Of a stretch of 64,000 bases of DNA, positions 24,440 to 33,012 are shown piece by piece. A model generated the notes under the pieces. That model did not search any database, was not told the origin of the DNA, and saw only the letters and a program-made list of their open reading frames with translations. The stretch's first letter is position 1, and each line of letters begins with the position of its first letter. The stretch covers positions 62,001 through 126,000 of the forward strand of contig NZ_LQCI01000004.1 of assembly GCF_001613935.1 (NCBI RefSeq), given 5' to 3'. Source of the stretch: Amycolatopsis regifaucium. GTDB taxonomy: Bacteria; Actinomycetota; Actinomycetes; Mycobacteriales; Pseudonocardiaceae. The position numbers were made by a program, and so were the translations under genes.

Positions 24440-25420
24440 ATGGAACGCGCCTTCTGGTTCAGTGGTACCGGCGACGGCGAGCTCAGGCCGGTCACGCTCC
24501 CTCCGGTCGGTGACGGCGAAGTGCTGGTCCGCACGCTGTGCAGCGGCGTGAGCCGGGGGACCGAGACGCTCGTCTTCCGCGGCGAGGTCCCGGCGAGCCA
24601 GCGTGAGGCCATGCGCGCGCCGTTCCAGGAAGGCGACTTCCCGGGGCCCGTGAAGTACGGGTACCTCAACGTGGGCGTCGTCGAACAAGGTCCGGCCGAA
24701 TTGGTCGGCCAAGTGGTGTTCTGCCTCTACCCGCATCAGACGCGCTACGTCGTTCCCGCGTCGGCCGTCACGCCGGTGCCGCGCGGGGTGCCGCCGGAGC
24801 GCGCGATCCTCGCCGGGACGATCGAGACCGCGGTCAACGCCGTCTGGGACGCGGCGCCGAAACTCGGCGACCGGATCGCCGTGGTCGGCGCCGGCATGGT
24901 CGGCGGAAGCGTCGCGAAGCTGTTGTCCGGTTTCCCCGCGACCCGGGTGCAGCTGATCGACGTCGACCCGGAGCGCGCGAAGATCGCCGAAGCGCTCGGT
25001 GTCGACTTCTCGACACCCGAGGACGCACTAGGTGACTGCGACCTCGTCGTGCACGCCAGCGCGAGCGAGGCCGGGCTGACGCGATCCTTGGAGCTGCTCG
25101 CGCCGGAGGGGGAGGTCATCGAGCTGAGCTGGTACGGCGACCGCCGGATCAGCGTCCCGCTCGGCGAGAACTTCCACTCGCGCCGGTTGACGATCCGCTC
25201 CAGCCAGGTCGGCATGGTGTCCCCGGCCCGCCGCCTGAACCGAAGCTACGGCGACCGCTTGGCCCTCGCTTTGCGGATTTTGTCGGACCCCGTCTTTAAG
25301 GTGCTGGTCAGTGAGGAATGCCGGTTCACTGAACTGCCGGACGTCTTGCCGCGGCTGGCCGCGAATGAACCGGGAACGCTCTGCCTCCGTGTCACCTATC
25401 AGGTGGAGGACACGCGTTAA
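24440..25420 (+). CDS. zinc-type alcohol dehydrogenase-like oxidoreductase (MDR)
   Basis: 326 residues, medium-chain dehydrogenase fold. The catalytic-domain loop reads CSGVSRGTE and the NAD(P) loop is VVGAGMVGGSVAKLL near residue 150, followed by VQLIDVDPERAKIAEALG. The structural-zinc Cys quartet of classic alcohol dehydrogenases is absent. It is the first gene of a tightly packed run of six, 21 bases before the PTPS-like gene, and should oxidise or reduce an intermediate of the same pathway. The substrate cannot be read from the sequence. Confidence 0.82.
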   Translation: MERAFWFSGTGDGELRPVTLPPVGDGEVLVRTLCSGVSRGTETLVFRGEVPASQREAMRAPFQEGDFPGPVKYGYLNVGVVEQGPAELVGQVVFCLYPHQTRYVVPASAVTPVPRGVPPERAILAGTIETAVNAVWDAAPKLGDRIAVVGAGMVGGSVAKLLSGFPATRVQLIDVDPERAKIAEALGVDFSTPEDALGDCDLVVHASASEAGLTRSLELLAPEGEVIELSWYGDRRISVPLGENFHSRRLTIRSSQVGMVSPARRLNRSYGDRLALALRILSDPVFKVLVSEECRFTELPDVLPRLAANEPGTLCLRVTYQVEDTR

Positions 25421-25441
25421 GGGCACGATCTGGGAGGTCCG

Positions 25442-25840
25442 TTGTTCAGTATCACCGTCCGCGATCACGTCATGGTGGCCCACAGCTTCCGCGGCGAGGT
25501 CTTCGGCCCCGCGCAGAAACTGCACGGCGCCACCTTCGTGGTGGACGCGACGTTCCGCCGGTCCGAACTGGACGCCGACAACATCGTCGTCGACATCGGC
25601 AAGGCCACCGAAGAGCTCAAGGCGGTACTCGCCGACCTGAACTACCGCAACCTCGACGACGTGCCCGAGTTCGCCGGGATCAACACCTCGACCGAGTTCC
25701 TGGCCAAGGTCATCGCCGACCGGCTCGCCGATCGGGTCCACGCGGGCGCGCTCGGCGAGGGCGCCCGCGGGCTCGGCGGGATCACCGTCGCATTGCACGA
25801 GTCCCACGTGGCGTGGGCGAGTTACGAGCGCGCGTTGTGA
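25442..25840 (+). CDS. 6-pyruvoyltetrahydropterin synthase/QueD homologue lacking the catalytic set (SCO6650-like)
   Basis: 132 residues, T-fold. Aligned to QueD, zinc ligands His14 and His28 remain but the third is Ala30 (HGATF for HGHxF); the catalytic Cys is Ala24 and the Asp-His pair is Asn67-Tyr68. Glu120 (LHESH), which anchors the pterin ring, is kept. This matches what I recall of the S. coelicolor SCO6650 structure: a PTPS fold without zinc or triad but able to bind a pterin-like ligand. TTG start with GGGAGG upstream. The stop overlaps the glycosyltransferase start. Confidence 0.88.
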   Translation: MFSITVRDHVMVAHSFRGEVFGPAQKLHGATFVVDATFRRSELDADNIVVDIGKATEELKAVLADLNYRNLDDVPEFAGINTSTEFLAKVIADRLADRVHAGALGEGARGLGGITVALHESHVAWASYERAL

Positions 25841-26904
25841 CCGGACTCCATGTGGTCCTGCCGAACGACATCGATGACGCGAGCGCGCCGAGCGGCGGCA
25901 ACGTCTACGACCGCCGCCTGTGCGACGGTCTCGCCGCCACGGGCGTGGACGTCCACGAGATCGCCGTGCGGGGGAGCTGGCCGAGGCCCGGCACCGAATC
26001 GCGCAACGTCCTCGCGCGCAAGCTCGCCGAGCTGCCCGACGGTTCGGCTGTTCTGCTCGACGGCCTGGTGGCGTGCGGGGTGCCTGAAGTGATCGTGCCG
26101 TCGGCGCAGCGGCTGTCGATCGCGGTGCTGGTGCATCTGCCCCTGGCCGACGAAACGGGGCTGTCGCCGTCGCTGGCCACCGAGCTGGACCGGCTGGAGC
26201 GGGAGACACTCGGCGCGGTAGAGGCCGTGGTCGCGACCAGCGAGTGGGCGGCGCGGCGGCTGATCGCGCATCACGGGCTCGCCCCGCATCGCGTGCACGT
26301 GGTGCCTCCGGGCGTCGACAAGGCCGAAGTCTCGTTAGGGAGCCTGGACGGCACCCGGCTGGTCTGTATCGCCAATGTGACTCCGCGCAAGGGCCAGGGC
26401 CTGCTCGCCGACGCGCTCAAGTCGCTTTCGGACCTTCCGTGGAGCTGTGAATGCGTCGGCGCCATCCGCCGCGAGACGCGCTACGTCGAACGCCTGCGGC
26501 GACACACTCTGGGCGACAGGTTCTCCCTTACCGGTCCCCGGTCCGGCGAAGAACTCGAAGCGACGTACGCCGCCGCCGACCTCCTCGTGCTGCCTTCGCG
26601 CGCGGAGACCTACGGCATGGTCGTCACCGAGGCGCTCGCGCACGGCATTCCCGTACTGGCGACCGCTGTCGACGCCCTGCCGGACACCCTCGGCCGAGCA
26701 CCCGACGGCAGCGTCCCCGGGATGCTCGTGCCAGGCGAGGACGTCGACGCGCTGGCCGCGGCCCTTCGCCGTTGGCTCACCGAACCTGACCTGCGTGACC
26801 GGCTTCGCGCGTCGGCTCGCCTTCGCCGCGAGATGCTGACCGGCTGGGACGCGACGGCCCGCGGCGTCGCCGCCGTGCTGCTGAACGAAAGGACGGCGGC
26901 ATGA
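25837..26904 (+). CDS. GT4-family glycosyltransferase
   Basis: 355 residues, GT-B fold. The donor-binding half has [14 protein letters not shown], with the Arg and Lys that hold the nucleotide-sugar phosphates, and the EX7E motif in [15 protein letters not shown]. The N-terminal half contains [14 protein letters not shown], the glycine loop near the acceptor. It should add a sugar to the pathway product. The GTG overlaps the PTPS-like stop. A clear paralogue with altered active-site residues lies at 31031, about 4 kb downstream. Confidence 0.88.
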   Translation: MTGLHVVLPNDIDDASAPSGGNVYDRRLCDGLAATGVDVHEIAVRGSWPRPGTESRNVLARKLAELPDGSAVLLDGLVACGVPEVIVPSAQRLSIAVLVHLPLADETGLSPSLATELDRLERETLGAVEAVVATSEWAARRLIAHHGLAPHRVHVVPPGVDKAEVSLGSLDGTRLVCIANVTPRKGQGLLADALKSLSDLPWSCECVGAIRRETRYVERLRRHTLGDRFSLTGPRSGEELEATYAAADLLVLPSRAETYGMVVTEALAHGIPVLATAVDALPDTLGRAPDGSVPGMLVPGEDVDALAAALRRWLTEPDLRDRLRASARLRREMLTGWDATARGVAAVLLNERTAA

Positions 26905-27719
26905 CCAAGTACGCCCCCAGCTGGCTGCGGCTGCGGGAGGACGCCGACGCCGCGGCCCGCGCGACCGAGCTGCTGGAGCCGGTGCGTGCCTTCCTCCGCA
27001 CGCAGGACGAGGTCGTCGTCCGTGACCTCGGCTGCGGCACCGGATCGCTCGGCCGCTGGCTGGCCAGGCGGCTGCCCGGCCGTCAGCGCTGGATCCTGCA
27101 CGACCGCGACCCCGATCTGCTCACGCACGCGCTGGCTCCCACCAGTCGCCCCGATCACTCGTTGGACGGAAGCGAGGTCGAGGTCGTCGCCGAACAGCGT
27201 GACATCACCGAGCTGCGGGCGGCCGACCTCGCCGGGACGTCGCTGGTGGCGGCGTCGGCGCTGCTCGACCTGCTCACCGCCGAGGAGATGACCCGGCTCG
27301 CGGAAGCGTGCGTCGAGGCCCGATGCGCGGTCCTGTTCACGTTGAGCGTTTCGGGCCGGGTCGGGCTGTCGCCCAAAGAGAGGTTCGACGTCGAGATCTC
27401 CGACGCCTTCAACGCGCATCAACGCCGGGTGACCGACGGCCGGTGGCTGCTCGGCCCGGACGCGGTGGACGTCGCGTTCGGGGTGTTCGAACGGCTCGGG
27501 GCCACCGTGCGGCGCGCGCCGAGTCCGTGGCGGCTCGGCGCGGATCAGGCCGCGCTGACCGCGGAATGGCTCACCGGCTGGGTCGGCGCCGCCTGCGAAC
27601 AGCGGCCGGAATTGCGTCCCGACGCCGACGCCTACCTGCGATGGCGGCTCTCGCAGTGCGCGGCGGGTGAATTGACCGCGATGATCCAGCACGAGGATCT
27701 TCTGGTGGTGCCGTCGTGA
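26901..27719 (+). CDS. class I SAM-dependent methyltransferase
   Basis: 272 residues. Motif I is [18 protein letters not shown] near residue 43; an acidic strand end (LHDRDPDLL) and [14 protein letters not shown] supply the other cofactor contacts. The C-terminal half ([17 protein letters not shown]) is specific to this protein and I do not recognise its substrate. Four-base overlaps with both neighbours show tight coupling in the operon, so it most likely methylates the pathway intermediate. Confidence 0.82.
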   Translation: MTKYAPSWLRLREDADAAARATELLEPVRAFLRTQDEVVVRDLGCGTGSLGRWLARRLPGRQRWILHDRDPDLLTHALAPTSRPDHSLDGSEVEVVAEQRDITELRAADLAGTSLVAASALLDLLTAEEMTRLAEACVEARCAVLFTLSVSGRVGLSPKERFDVEISDAFNAHQRRVTDGRWLLGPDAVDVAFGVFERLGATVRRAPSPWRLGADQAALTAEWLTGWVGAACEQRPELRPDADAYLRWRLSQCAAGELTAMIQHEDLLVVPS

Positions 27720-28720
27720 AGCGGTTCTGGCCCTGGCTGCGGATCCTCGGCGCGCTCGGCATCCTCGCCGTCCTCGTCTGGCGCTTGGGGACGAGCGCGT
27801 TCCTGGACGGACTGCGCGAGGTCGACGCGGCCGGTGTCGCCGCCGCGCTCGCGATCGGCTTCACCACCACCGTGTTCAGCGCCTGGCGCTGGCGCCTGGT
27901 CGCGCGGCGGCTCAGCCTGGAACTGCCGGTGTGGAGCGCGGTCGGCGAGTACTACCGCGCGCTGTTCCTCAACGGTGTCCTGCCGGCCGGCGTGCTCGGC
28001 GACGTCGACCGGGCCGTGCAGCACGGCCGCGCATCCGGCGACGTCCCGCGCGGCGTCCGCGCGGTGGTGCTGGAGCGGACGGCCGGGCAGATCGTGCTGA
28101 TCGGCGCTTCGGTCGCGGTCGTGCTCAGCACGCCCTCCGTGGTGCCGCGGCCGATCGACAAGATCGTCATGGTCGCCGGGATCGTGGTCGTCATGCTCGC
28201 CCTCGCGGCCGTCGTCACCGGGATGACGGCGGGGAAACGCTGGAGCCACAGTGGATCGAAGTGGCGGCGTGGGTTCGCCGTCACCCTGGCCGACGTCCGG
28301 CTGGGCCTGCTGACCAAGGAGACCTGGCCCGGCGTGAGCCTCCTTTCGATGGCCACGCTGGCCGGGCATCTCGCACTGTTCGTCGTCGCCGCACGAGCGG
28401 CCGGGGTGACCGCGCCGATCGGGGAACTGCTTCCGCTGATGATCCTCGCCCTGCTCGCGATGGGACTGCCGCTCAACATCGGCGGCTGGGGCCCGCGCGA
28501 AGGCGTCTGCGCGCTGCTTTTCGGCGCGGCCGGACTCGGTTCGGCGCAGGGCGTCACGGTGGCCGTCGTCTACGGCGTGCTCGCCCTCGTCGCCAGCCTG
28601 CCCGGCGCGGCCGTGCTGCTCGCGCGCTCTTTCGAGACTCACCGCATCGACACGTCCGCCGCACCGCGCATCGCGGCCCGTGTCGTCAGGACACCCGTAC
28701 GGACAGGAGAAACGCGATGA
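27716..28720 (+). CDS. flippase-like membrane protein (UPF0104/LPG-synthase TM type)
   Basis: 334 residues with about eight hydrophobic segments, matching the membrane domain family of lysylphosphatidylglycerol synthase. Typical stretches are [36 protein letters not shown] and [13 protein letters not shown]. Members of this family are thought to move lipids or lipid-linked molecules across the membrane. Between the methyltransferase and RibA-like genes with four-base overlaps, it may export the product or a lipid-linked intermediate. Confidence 0.82.
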   Translation: MKRFWPWLRILGALGILAVLVWRLGTSAFLDGLREVDAAGVAAALAIGFTTTVFSAWRWRLVARRLSLELPVWSAVGEYYRALFLNGVLPAGVLGDVDRAVQHGRASGDVPRGVRAVVLERTAGQIVLIGASVAVVLSTPSVVPRPIDKIVMVAGIVVVMLALAAVVTGMTAGKRWSHSGSKWRRGFAVTLADVRLGLLTKETWPGVSLLSMATLAGHLALFVVAARAAGVTAPIGELLPLMILALLAMGLPLNIGGWGPREGVCALLFGAAGLGSAQGVTVAVVYGVLALVASLPGAAVLLARSFETHRIDTSAAPRIAARVVRTPVRTGETR

Positions 28721-29340
28721 CTGTGGAGAGGGTCGTAGAGACCAGACTGCCGACTCATTACGGGGTTTTCCGCGCGTACGGGTACCTGGACGGCGACGGA
28801 ACCGAACAGATGGCGCTGGTGCACGGCGACGTCGCGGGCTTCGACACGCTGGCACGCGTCCATTCGGAATGCCTCACCGGCGACGTGTTCAGCTCGATGC
28901 ACTGCGAATGCGGCGACCAGCTGGCCGCCGCGCTGCGGGCGATCGTCGAGGAAGGCGCCGGAGTCCTCGTGTACGCGCAGGGGCACGAAGGGCGTGGCAT
29001 CGGCCTGCTCGCGAAGCTGAAGGCGATGCGGCTGCAGGAGGAAGGCCTCGACACCGTCGAGGCGAACATCGCGCTCGGGCTGCCGGTGGACGCGCGCGAC
29101 TACCGCGCGGCGGCGGAGATCCTGGCCGACCTCGGGGTGCGCTCGGTGCGGCTGCTGTCCAACAACCCGACGAAGGTCGACCAGCTGAAGCGGCACGGGC
29201 TGCGGATCAGCGAACGGGTGCCGCTGCTGGTGACGCCGAACGACGAGAACCTGCGGTACCTGCGGACGAAACAGGAACGGATGCATCACTTCCTGCCGCA
29301 TCTGGACGCCATCGGTCCGTTGGGGGCGGCTGGGTCTTGA
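28717..29340 (+). CDS. ribA: GTP cyclohydrolase II homologue with Tyr-to-Met change (SCO6655-like, probable FAPy-forming)
   Basis: 207 residues. Zinc ligands Cys52, Cys63 and Cys65 ([15 protein letters not shown]) and the catalytic Asp/Arg of VDARD are intact. At the place of E. coli Tyr105 (KIRAY) this protein has Met104 (KLKAM). The same replacement marks S. coelicolor SCO6655, which was reported to stop at the formylated pyrimidine FAPy instead of releasing formate. The enzyme is thus probably not for riboflavin; no other rib gene is present. Last gene of the coupled run of six, followed by a strong hairpin. Confidence 0.9.
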   Translation: MTVERVVETRLPTHYGVFRAYGYLDGDGTEQMALVHGDVAGFDTLARVHSECLTGDVFSSMHCECGDQLAAALRAIVEEGAGVLVYAQGHEGRGIGLLAKLKAMRLQEEGLDTVEANIALGLPVDARDYRAAAEILADLGVRSVRLLSNNPTKVDQLKRHGLRISERVPLLVTPNDENLRYLRTKQERMHHFLPHLDAIGPLGAAGS

Positions 29341-29363
29341 GGCGCTCGTTGCCCGCCGCGCCC

Positions 29364-29420
29364 GTGCGATGAAGGACGCTTTCCTTGCGAAATCTGCAAG
29401 GAAAGCGTCCTTCATCGCAC
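29364..29420. terminator. bidirectional hairpin, family D
   Basis: Perfect 25-base arms, the left starting GTGCGATGAAGGACGC and the right ending GCGTCCTTCATCGCAC, around a seven-base loop. It separates the RibA-like and creatininase genes and covers the creatininase stop codon. Confidence 0.8.
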
Positions 29421-30125
29421 GCGGGAGGGAGACCCCAGCGCGGCCAGGGTGTCCGCGAAGCTCTCCACGAGGGACTCCAGTACCAGCCGTCCCTTCTCCG
29501 CCGTACCCAGCGAAGGCCGTCCCACCACACCGGACTCCGAGTACGGCCGAAGCCCCACCGTCAGCAGATGCCGCCTGTCGTCGGCGAGGTGATCGGCCTC
29601 CGCGAAACCGGGCCGGACCAGCGAAGGATGGGCGTGCAGCAGAAGAGAGGTCTCCAGCTCCCCGGCGTGCATGTCGCTGTCGAGTGACGTCTCCAGCCCG
29701 GCCGCGTGGTGCGCCGCCTGCCAGCCTTCGAGGCCGGGGAAGAGCGCCATCGGCGACGTCGACTCCTGGACCACATTGGACAGGACGTAGTTGCCGCCGT
29801 GTGCGTTCACCAGCACCAGCTTGCCGACGCCGGACCGGCGCAGCGAAGCGGCGACGTCGTTCACCACGGCGTACAGCGTCGCGGCCGAGACGCTGACGGT
29901 CCCCGGCCAGTCCGCGTGTTCGTGCGAGCAGCCGATCGTGATCGGCGGGAGCCTCAGCACCGGGTAGGCGGCGGCGAGGGCGTCGGCGATCGTCGTCGCG
30001 ATCACCGCGTCGGTGGCGAGCGGGAGGTACGGGCCATGCTGTTCGAAACTGCCGATCGGCAGCACCGCGACGTCGGCACCGCGGGCGCGTTCGTCGGCCG
30101 TCGTGGCCGTCGGGAACAGGTCCAT
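29412..30125 (-). CDS. creatininase-family amidohydrolase (ArfB/MftE-like)
   Basis: 237 residues. Metal ligands and active-site stretches of the family are clear: LPIGSFEQHGPYLPLATDA, SHEHADWPGT, VNAHGGN and DMHAGELETSLLL. Creatininase-type hydrolases include archaeal ArfB, which removes the formyl group of FAPy, and MftE of mycofactocin. Next to a cyclohydrolase predicted to make FAPy, a deformylase role is the best guess. I chose the ATG at 30125, seven bases after TACCGT on this strand; an ATG at 30143 is possible but would abut the divergent gene. Confidence 0.85.
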   Translation of the reverse strand: MDLFPTATTADERARGADVAVLPIGSFEQHGPYLPLATDAVIATTIADALAAAYPVLRLPPITIGCSHEHADWPGTVSVSAATLYAVVNDVAASLRRSGVGKLVLVNAHGGNYVLSNVVQESTSPMALFPGLEGWQAAHHAAGLETSLDSDMHAGELETSLLLHAHPSLVRPGFAEADHLADDRRHLLTVGLRPYSESGVVGRPSLGTAEKGRLVLESLVESFADTLAALGSPSRVR

Positions 30126-30143
30126 TCCGGCTACGGTACCCAT
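30126..30143. promoter_or_regulatory. overlapping divergent leaderless promoter
   Basis: The palindrome ACGGTACCGT-like core TACGGTACC supplies TACGGT (30132-30137) six bases before the plus-strand ATG at 30144 and TACCGT (30133-30138) seven bases before the minus-strand ATG at 30125. Both -10 boxes occupy the same bases, so the two genes would compete for polymerase. Confidence 0.45.
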
Positions 30144-30932
30144 ATGACCGACCATGCCGCATTGTTGTCCGTCGCCACCGAGGCCGTCGCGAAGGCGACC
30201 GGGATCATCCGCTCGATGACGACGTTTTCCGTTGCCGCCAAGGGTGATCGCGACATGGTGACCGATGTCGACCTCGCCGTCGAGGACGCCGTGCGTGAGT
30301 TCCTGGCGCGCGAGACCCCGGAAATCGGCATTCTCGGGGAAGAACGCGGGCACGAGGGCGACAAGGACCTGTGGTGGGCGCTCGACCCGGTCGACGGCAC
30401 CGCCAACTTCGCGCGCGGCATCCCGTTGTGCGGCGTTTCGCTCGGTCTCGTCGACGGGTCGAAGAGCACGGTCGCGGCGATCTCCCTGCCGTTCCTCGAC
30501 GTCACTTACACCGCTGCTGAAGGGCAGGGCGCGTACGTGGGCGAAGAGCGTCTCGAAGCGTCCAAAGCGACGAAGCTGTCCGACGCGATCGTCTCCATCG
30601 GCGACTTCGCGGTCGGTGCGGGCGCGGAGGTCAAGAACCGTGTCCGGATGGCGTTGCTGGCCGAACTCGGCGGCCGGGTCCAGCGCGTCCGGTTCCTCGG
30701 CTCCGCGGCGATCGACCTGGCCTGGGTCGCGCACGGCAAACTCGACGCGAGTGTCATCCTCGCCAACCAACCGTGGGACACGATGGCCGGTGTACTGCTG
30801 GTCCGCGAGGCCGGGGGAGTGGTCGTCGACACCGACGGCGGTGAGCACACGGTGCGCTCGGCGGCCACCATCGCCGTCGGAGCCGGCCTGCGTGACGACC
30901 TCGTGGCCGCGATCGCCCGCGTGAGCGGCTGA
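30144..30932 (+). CDS. inositol monophosphatase-family phosphatase
   Basis: 262 residues. The metal-binding motif WALDPVDGTANF and the second motif WDTMAGVLLVREAGG are intact, with GEERG supplying the upstream Glu. Family members hydrolyse inositol phosphates, fructose 1,6-bisphosphate, histidinol phosphate or PAP. Sharing a 19-base divergent start region with the creatininase gene, it could dephosphorylate the phosphorylated pyrimidine intermediate produced from GTP. An ordinary inositol or histidinol phosphatase is the alternative. Confidence 0.87.
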   Translation: MTDHAALLSVATEAVAKATGIIRSMTTFSVAAKGDRDMVTDVDLAVEDAVREFLARETPEIGILGEERGHEGDKDLWWALDPVDGTANFARGIPLCGVSLGLVDGSKSTVAAISLPFLDVTYTAAEGQGAYVGEERLEASKATKLSDAIVSIGDFAVGAGAEVKNRVRMALLAELGGRVQRVRFLGSAAIDLAWVAHGKLDASVILANQPWDTMAGVLLVREAGGVVVDTDGGEHTVRSAATIAVGAGLRDDLVAAIARVSG

Positions 30933-31030
30933 AAATTTTTCTCGCTCCAGGTGTGAACCGTTCCGGCGCCGGATCCGTGTCCCCTAACAAGGCCGTCCGC
31001 CGGTTCGCCGTCCGCACCTGGAGGTTCTCC

Positions 31031-32125
31031 GTGTACACCTCGAATGTTCGCGGCACCGAGCCGGTGGTGTTCGTGCTGCCGGGGGACGCCGAGGAAAGCG
31101 ACGCCGAGTACGACCGCCGCATGTGCCAGAACCTCCCGGCCACCGGTCTTCCGCTGCTGGAACTGCCGATCGCCGGCGAATGGCCGATGCCGGGGCCGCT
31201 GTCCCGGTCGCGGCTGGCCCGTTCGCTCACCGCGCTGCCCGACGACACGGTCGTCCTGATCGACGGCACGGTCGCCTGCGGGGTCCCGGAGATCGTGATC
31301 CCGCACGCCCGGCGGCTGCGGCCGGCCATCCTGGTGCACCGGCTGCTCGCCGACGACCCCGCGCTCGACCCGGCGCAGGCCGCCGAACTCGACGCGTGCG
31401 AACGGGAGACCCTGCGGCTGGCGGGCATGGTCATCGCGACCGGGCCGTGGCTCGCGCGGCAGCTGATCGACCACCACGATCTTGACCCCACCCGCGTGTA
31501 CGTCGCGACACCGGGCACGGACGCGGCACCACTCGCCACCGGCGCCGACGGTGTCTCCCGGCTGTTGTGTCTCGCGCCGATGACCGCGCGCCACGGCCAG
31601 GACGTGCTCATCCAGGCACTTTCGACGGTCGACGAACTGGCGTTCAAATGCGTGTTCGCCGGGGCGATGCAGCACGATCCCGCCTACGTCGACGAACTGC
31701 GCTGGACGGTCGAACGGCTCGGGCTCGGCTCCCGGATCAGTCTCATCCAGCCACCGGAAGACCTCGACCTCGTCTACGACGGCGCGGACCTGCTCGTCCT
31801 GCCGTCGCGAGGAGGCCCGTCCGGGATGGTCGTCGCCGAGGCGCTGGCGCGCGGGATCCCCGTGGTGACCACCGAAACCGCGGGCGCGCACGACGCGCTC
31901 GGCATGGCGCCCGGCGGCGGCGTGCCCGGAATGCTGGTGCCGCCGAACAAGCCGTCGGCCCTCGCGACGGCGTTGCTGCGCTGGTCGCTCGACGCCGGAC
32001 TCCGGCATTCGTTGCGGACGTCGGCGCTCGCGCGGAGCAGCGTCCTCGAAGAATGGGACGTCGCCGCGGGAAGGCTCACCGACGTCCTTTCCCGGCTGCA
32101 GGCCACGCCGCGTCAGCTGGCTTGA
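31031..32125 (+). CDS. GT4-like glycosyltransferase, paralogue with altered donor site
   Basis: 364 residues from a GTG with GGAGG six bases upstream. Related along its length to the glycosyltransferase at 25837: [16 protein letters not shown] there is LIDGTVACGVPEIVIP here. The phosphate-binding Lys is His (TARHGQ for TPRKGQ) and the first Glu of EX7E is Gly (GPSGMVVAE for ETYGMVVTE). It may use another donor, be slow, or act as a non-catalytic partner of the first enzyme. The longer frame upstream lacks a ribosome site. Confidence 0.82.
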   Translation: MYTSNVRGTEPVVFVLPGDAEESDAEYDRRMCQNLPATGLPLLELPIAGEWPMPGPLSRSRLARSLTALPDDTVVLIDGTVACGVPEIVIPHARRLRPAILVHRLLADDPALDPAQAAELDACERETLRLAGMVIATGPWLARQLIDHHDLDPTRVYVATPGTDAAPLATGADGVSRLLCLAPMTARHGQDVLIQALSTVDELAFKCVFAGAMQHDPAYVDELRWTVERLGLGSRISLIQPPEDLDLVYDGADLLVLPSRGGPSGMVVAEALARGIPVVTTETAGAHDALGMAPGGGVPGMLVPPNKPSALATALLRWSLDAGLRHSLRTSALARSSVLEEWDVAAGRLTDVLSRLQATPRQLA

Positions 32126-32179
32126 TCATCGCCCGGAAGCAGCTATCGGGCCGATCACCGGCTCGGTTGACTTGGCGGT

Positions 32180-32917
32180 ATGCGAATCGTCGATCTTGCG
32201 TCCCGGCCCGATCTCCTCGATCCCGCGCTGGATCTCGGTGATGTCGGCGGTGAGTTCATCTACGCCGGGTTCAGCGGCAAGATGATCACCCCGGTACGCC
32301 TGCTCCGTCACTGGGCCCGGTACTTCCTGATCGCGCTGGACGACGACGGCGAACCGATCGCGCGGGCGTTGTCGGTCCCGCTGACCTATCCCGCCGAAGA
32401 CCGCGCCGAACTGCCGGATCACGGCTGGGACGAAGCGATCCAGTGGGCGGCGCAAGACCTCATGGACGGCCGCGCGCCGGACACCCTGTGCGCACTCGAA
32501 GTCGTCGTCGCACCGCGGCTGCGCGGGACCGGGCTGTCCACACCGATGCTGAAGGCGCTCAAGGCGCGTGCGGCCGAGACCGGGTTGAAGCGGCTGATCG
32601 TCTCAGTGCGCCCGATCGGCAAGGAGGACGAGCCCGACGTCCCGATGAGCGAATACGCCGTCCGGCGGCGCGAGGACGGGCTGTTCGCCGACCGCTGGCT
32701 GCGCACCCACGAACGGCTGGGTGCGCGGATGATCAAGGTGTGCCCGTTCGCCGTGACCATCTCCGGCTCCGTCGCGGACTGGCGGAAATGGGCGGGCGTC
32801 GACCTCGCCGACGGCGACAACGTGATCCCCGGCGGCATCGCGCCGGTGCACGCGAACCTCGAACGCGACTGCGGGGTTTACGTGGAGGCGAACGTGTGGA
32901 TGGAGCACCCCTTCTGA
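32180..32917 (+). CDS. GNAT-family acetyltransferase-like protein
   Basis: 245 residues. The acetyl-CoA pyrophosphate loop is visible as VVVAPRLRGTGLSTPML near residue 115, after the beta strand ALEVVV. The C-terminal third (MIKVCPFAVTISGSVADWRKW) is longer than in minimal GNAT proteins and may close over the acceptor. It follows the second glycosyltransferase by 54 bases and may still belong to the surrounding locus. Substrate unknown. A short hairpin follows at 32939. Confidence 0.72.
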   Translation: MRIVDLASRPDLLDPALDLGDVGGEFIYAGFSGKMITPVRLLRHWARYFLIALDDDGEPIARALSVPLTYPAEDRAELPDHGWDEAIQWAAQDLMDGRAPDTLCALEVVVAPRLRGTGLSTPMLKALKARAAETGLKRLIVSVRPIGKEDEPDVPMSEYAVRRREDGLFADRWLRTHERLGARMIKVCPFAVTISGSVADWRKWAGVDLADGDNVIPGGIAPVHANLERDCGVYVEANVWMEHPF

Positions 32918-32938
32918 CCGCTTTCAGACGGCCGTAGG

Positions 32939-32969
32939 GGCATTCCTCGCGATTTCCGGCAGGAATGCC
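32939..32969. terminator. hairpin after the GNAT gene
   Basis: GGCATTCCT...AGGAATGCC, nine-base stem with a 13-base loop, 22 bases after the GNAT stop. Confidence 0.6.
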
Positions 32970-33012
32970 GCATCGGCCACAGCGGCTCCCGGCCGTGCCG
33001 CACAGTGGGTCC

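Noticed and set aside
29412..30125. Mycofactocin cluster, because of the MftE-like creatininase
   Set aside because: No MftA precursor, MftB, radical-SAM MftC or MftD is present.
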